Assembly: GCA_945952175.1 (NCBI GenBank)
Contig: CAMFHW010000307.1
Coordinates: 1-5,607 of the forward strand
Length of the DNA stretch: 5,607 bases
From: an uncultured Phenylobacterium sp.
Lineage (GTDB): Bacteria > Pseudomonadota > Alphaproteobacteria > Caulobacterales > Caulobacteraceae
Direction of reading: 5' to 3'
Position numbers and translations under genes: made by a program. This document shows positions 5,561-5,607 of this stretch, in pieces; the first letter of the stretch is position 1, and each line of letters starts with the position of its first letter. Under the pieces are notes generated by a model. It did no database searches. It was not told the DNA's origin and worked only from the letters and a program-made list of their open reading frames with translations.

Positions 5561-5607
5561 CTGTCTCTTATACACATCTCCGAGCCCACGAGACAAGAGG
5601 CAATCTC
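5561..5607. other. Illumina Nextera adapter contamination (non-genomic)
   Basis: CTGTCTCTTATACACATCT (5561-5579) is the 19-base Tn5 mosaic end used in Nextera libraries. It is followed by CCGAGCCCACGAGAC (5580-5594), the Nextera read-2 adapter. AAGAGGCA (5595-5602) matches the i7 index I know as N711, and ATCTC (5603-5607) begins the P7 primer. Read through on the minus strand, it yields the well-known artefact peptide MGSEMCIRDS. It should be trimmed; no biological meaning attaches to it. Confidence 0.99.

Noticed and set aside
5561..5579. The Tn5 mosaic end as evidence of a natural Tn5-type transposon.
   Set aside because: It is followed directly by Nextera read-2 adapter, a known index and P7 bases, so it comes from library preparation.
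5251..5589. A 112-residue minus-strand frame starting MGSEMCIRDS.
   Set aside because: The start lies in adapter sequence and the rest is an out-of-frame reading of the acyl-CoA dehydrogenase.

Overview
The window reads as high-GC alphaproteobacterial DNA, most likely from the Caulobacterales (Caulobacter/Phenylobacterium type). This rests on the very GC-rich codon use, the gene families present, and several intergenic matches to the published Caulobacter housekeeping promoter pattern (TTGACGS, 10-14 bases, GCTANAWC). The genus is an inference. The last 47 bases (5561-5607) are not genomic. They are an Illumina Nextera adapter with an i7 index, so 5560 is the true end of the biological sequence and the gene there is cut by the assembly.

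Layout. 1-1018 (+) is the C-terminal two thirds or so of an OprM/NodT-type outer-membrane efflux channel, cut at the left edge. 1141-2037 (+) is an exported serine alpha/beta hydrolase starting at a GTG with a good ribosome binding site. 2060-2539 (-) is a short, apparently degenerate nitroreductase-fold protein. It is divergent from 2730-3578 (+), a CmcJ/NvfI-family oxygenase (putative Fe(II)/2-oxoglutarate type). 3582-5186 (-) is a class I adenylate-forming acyl-CoA synthetase, tail to tail with the oxygenase and only 3 bases away. 5265-5560 (-) is the C-terminal end of an acyl-CoA dehydrogenase that lies upstream of the synthetase on the same strand.

How the genes may work together. The dehydrogenase and synthetase look like a catabolic pair: activation of a carboxylic acid to its CoA thioester, then alpha,beta-dehydrogenation. 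A perfect 8+8 inverted repeat with a 2-base centre lies in the 78-base gap between them, over a candidate promoter -10 element. The divergent nitroreductase-like and oxygenase genes share a 190-base intergenic region holding a perfect 9+9 inverted repeat. That repeat brackets a candidate -35 box, which suggests one repressor or activator controls both. No regulator gene is in the window. The efflux channel would normally be the last gene of an RND operon whose pump and adaptor genes lie to the left.

No tRNA, rRNA, CRISPR array, insertion sequence or phage feature was seen. The most unusual biology is the divergent oxygenase/degenerate nitroreductase pair with its shared operator-like dyad. 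I do not see a clear-cut new multi-gene system.
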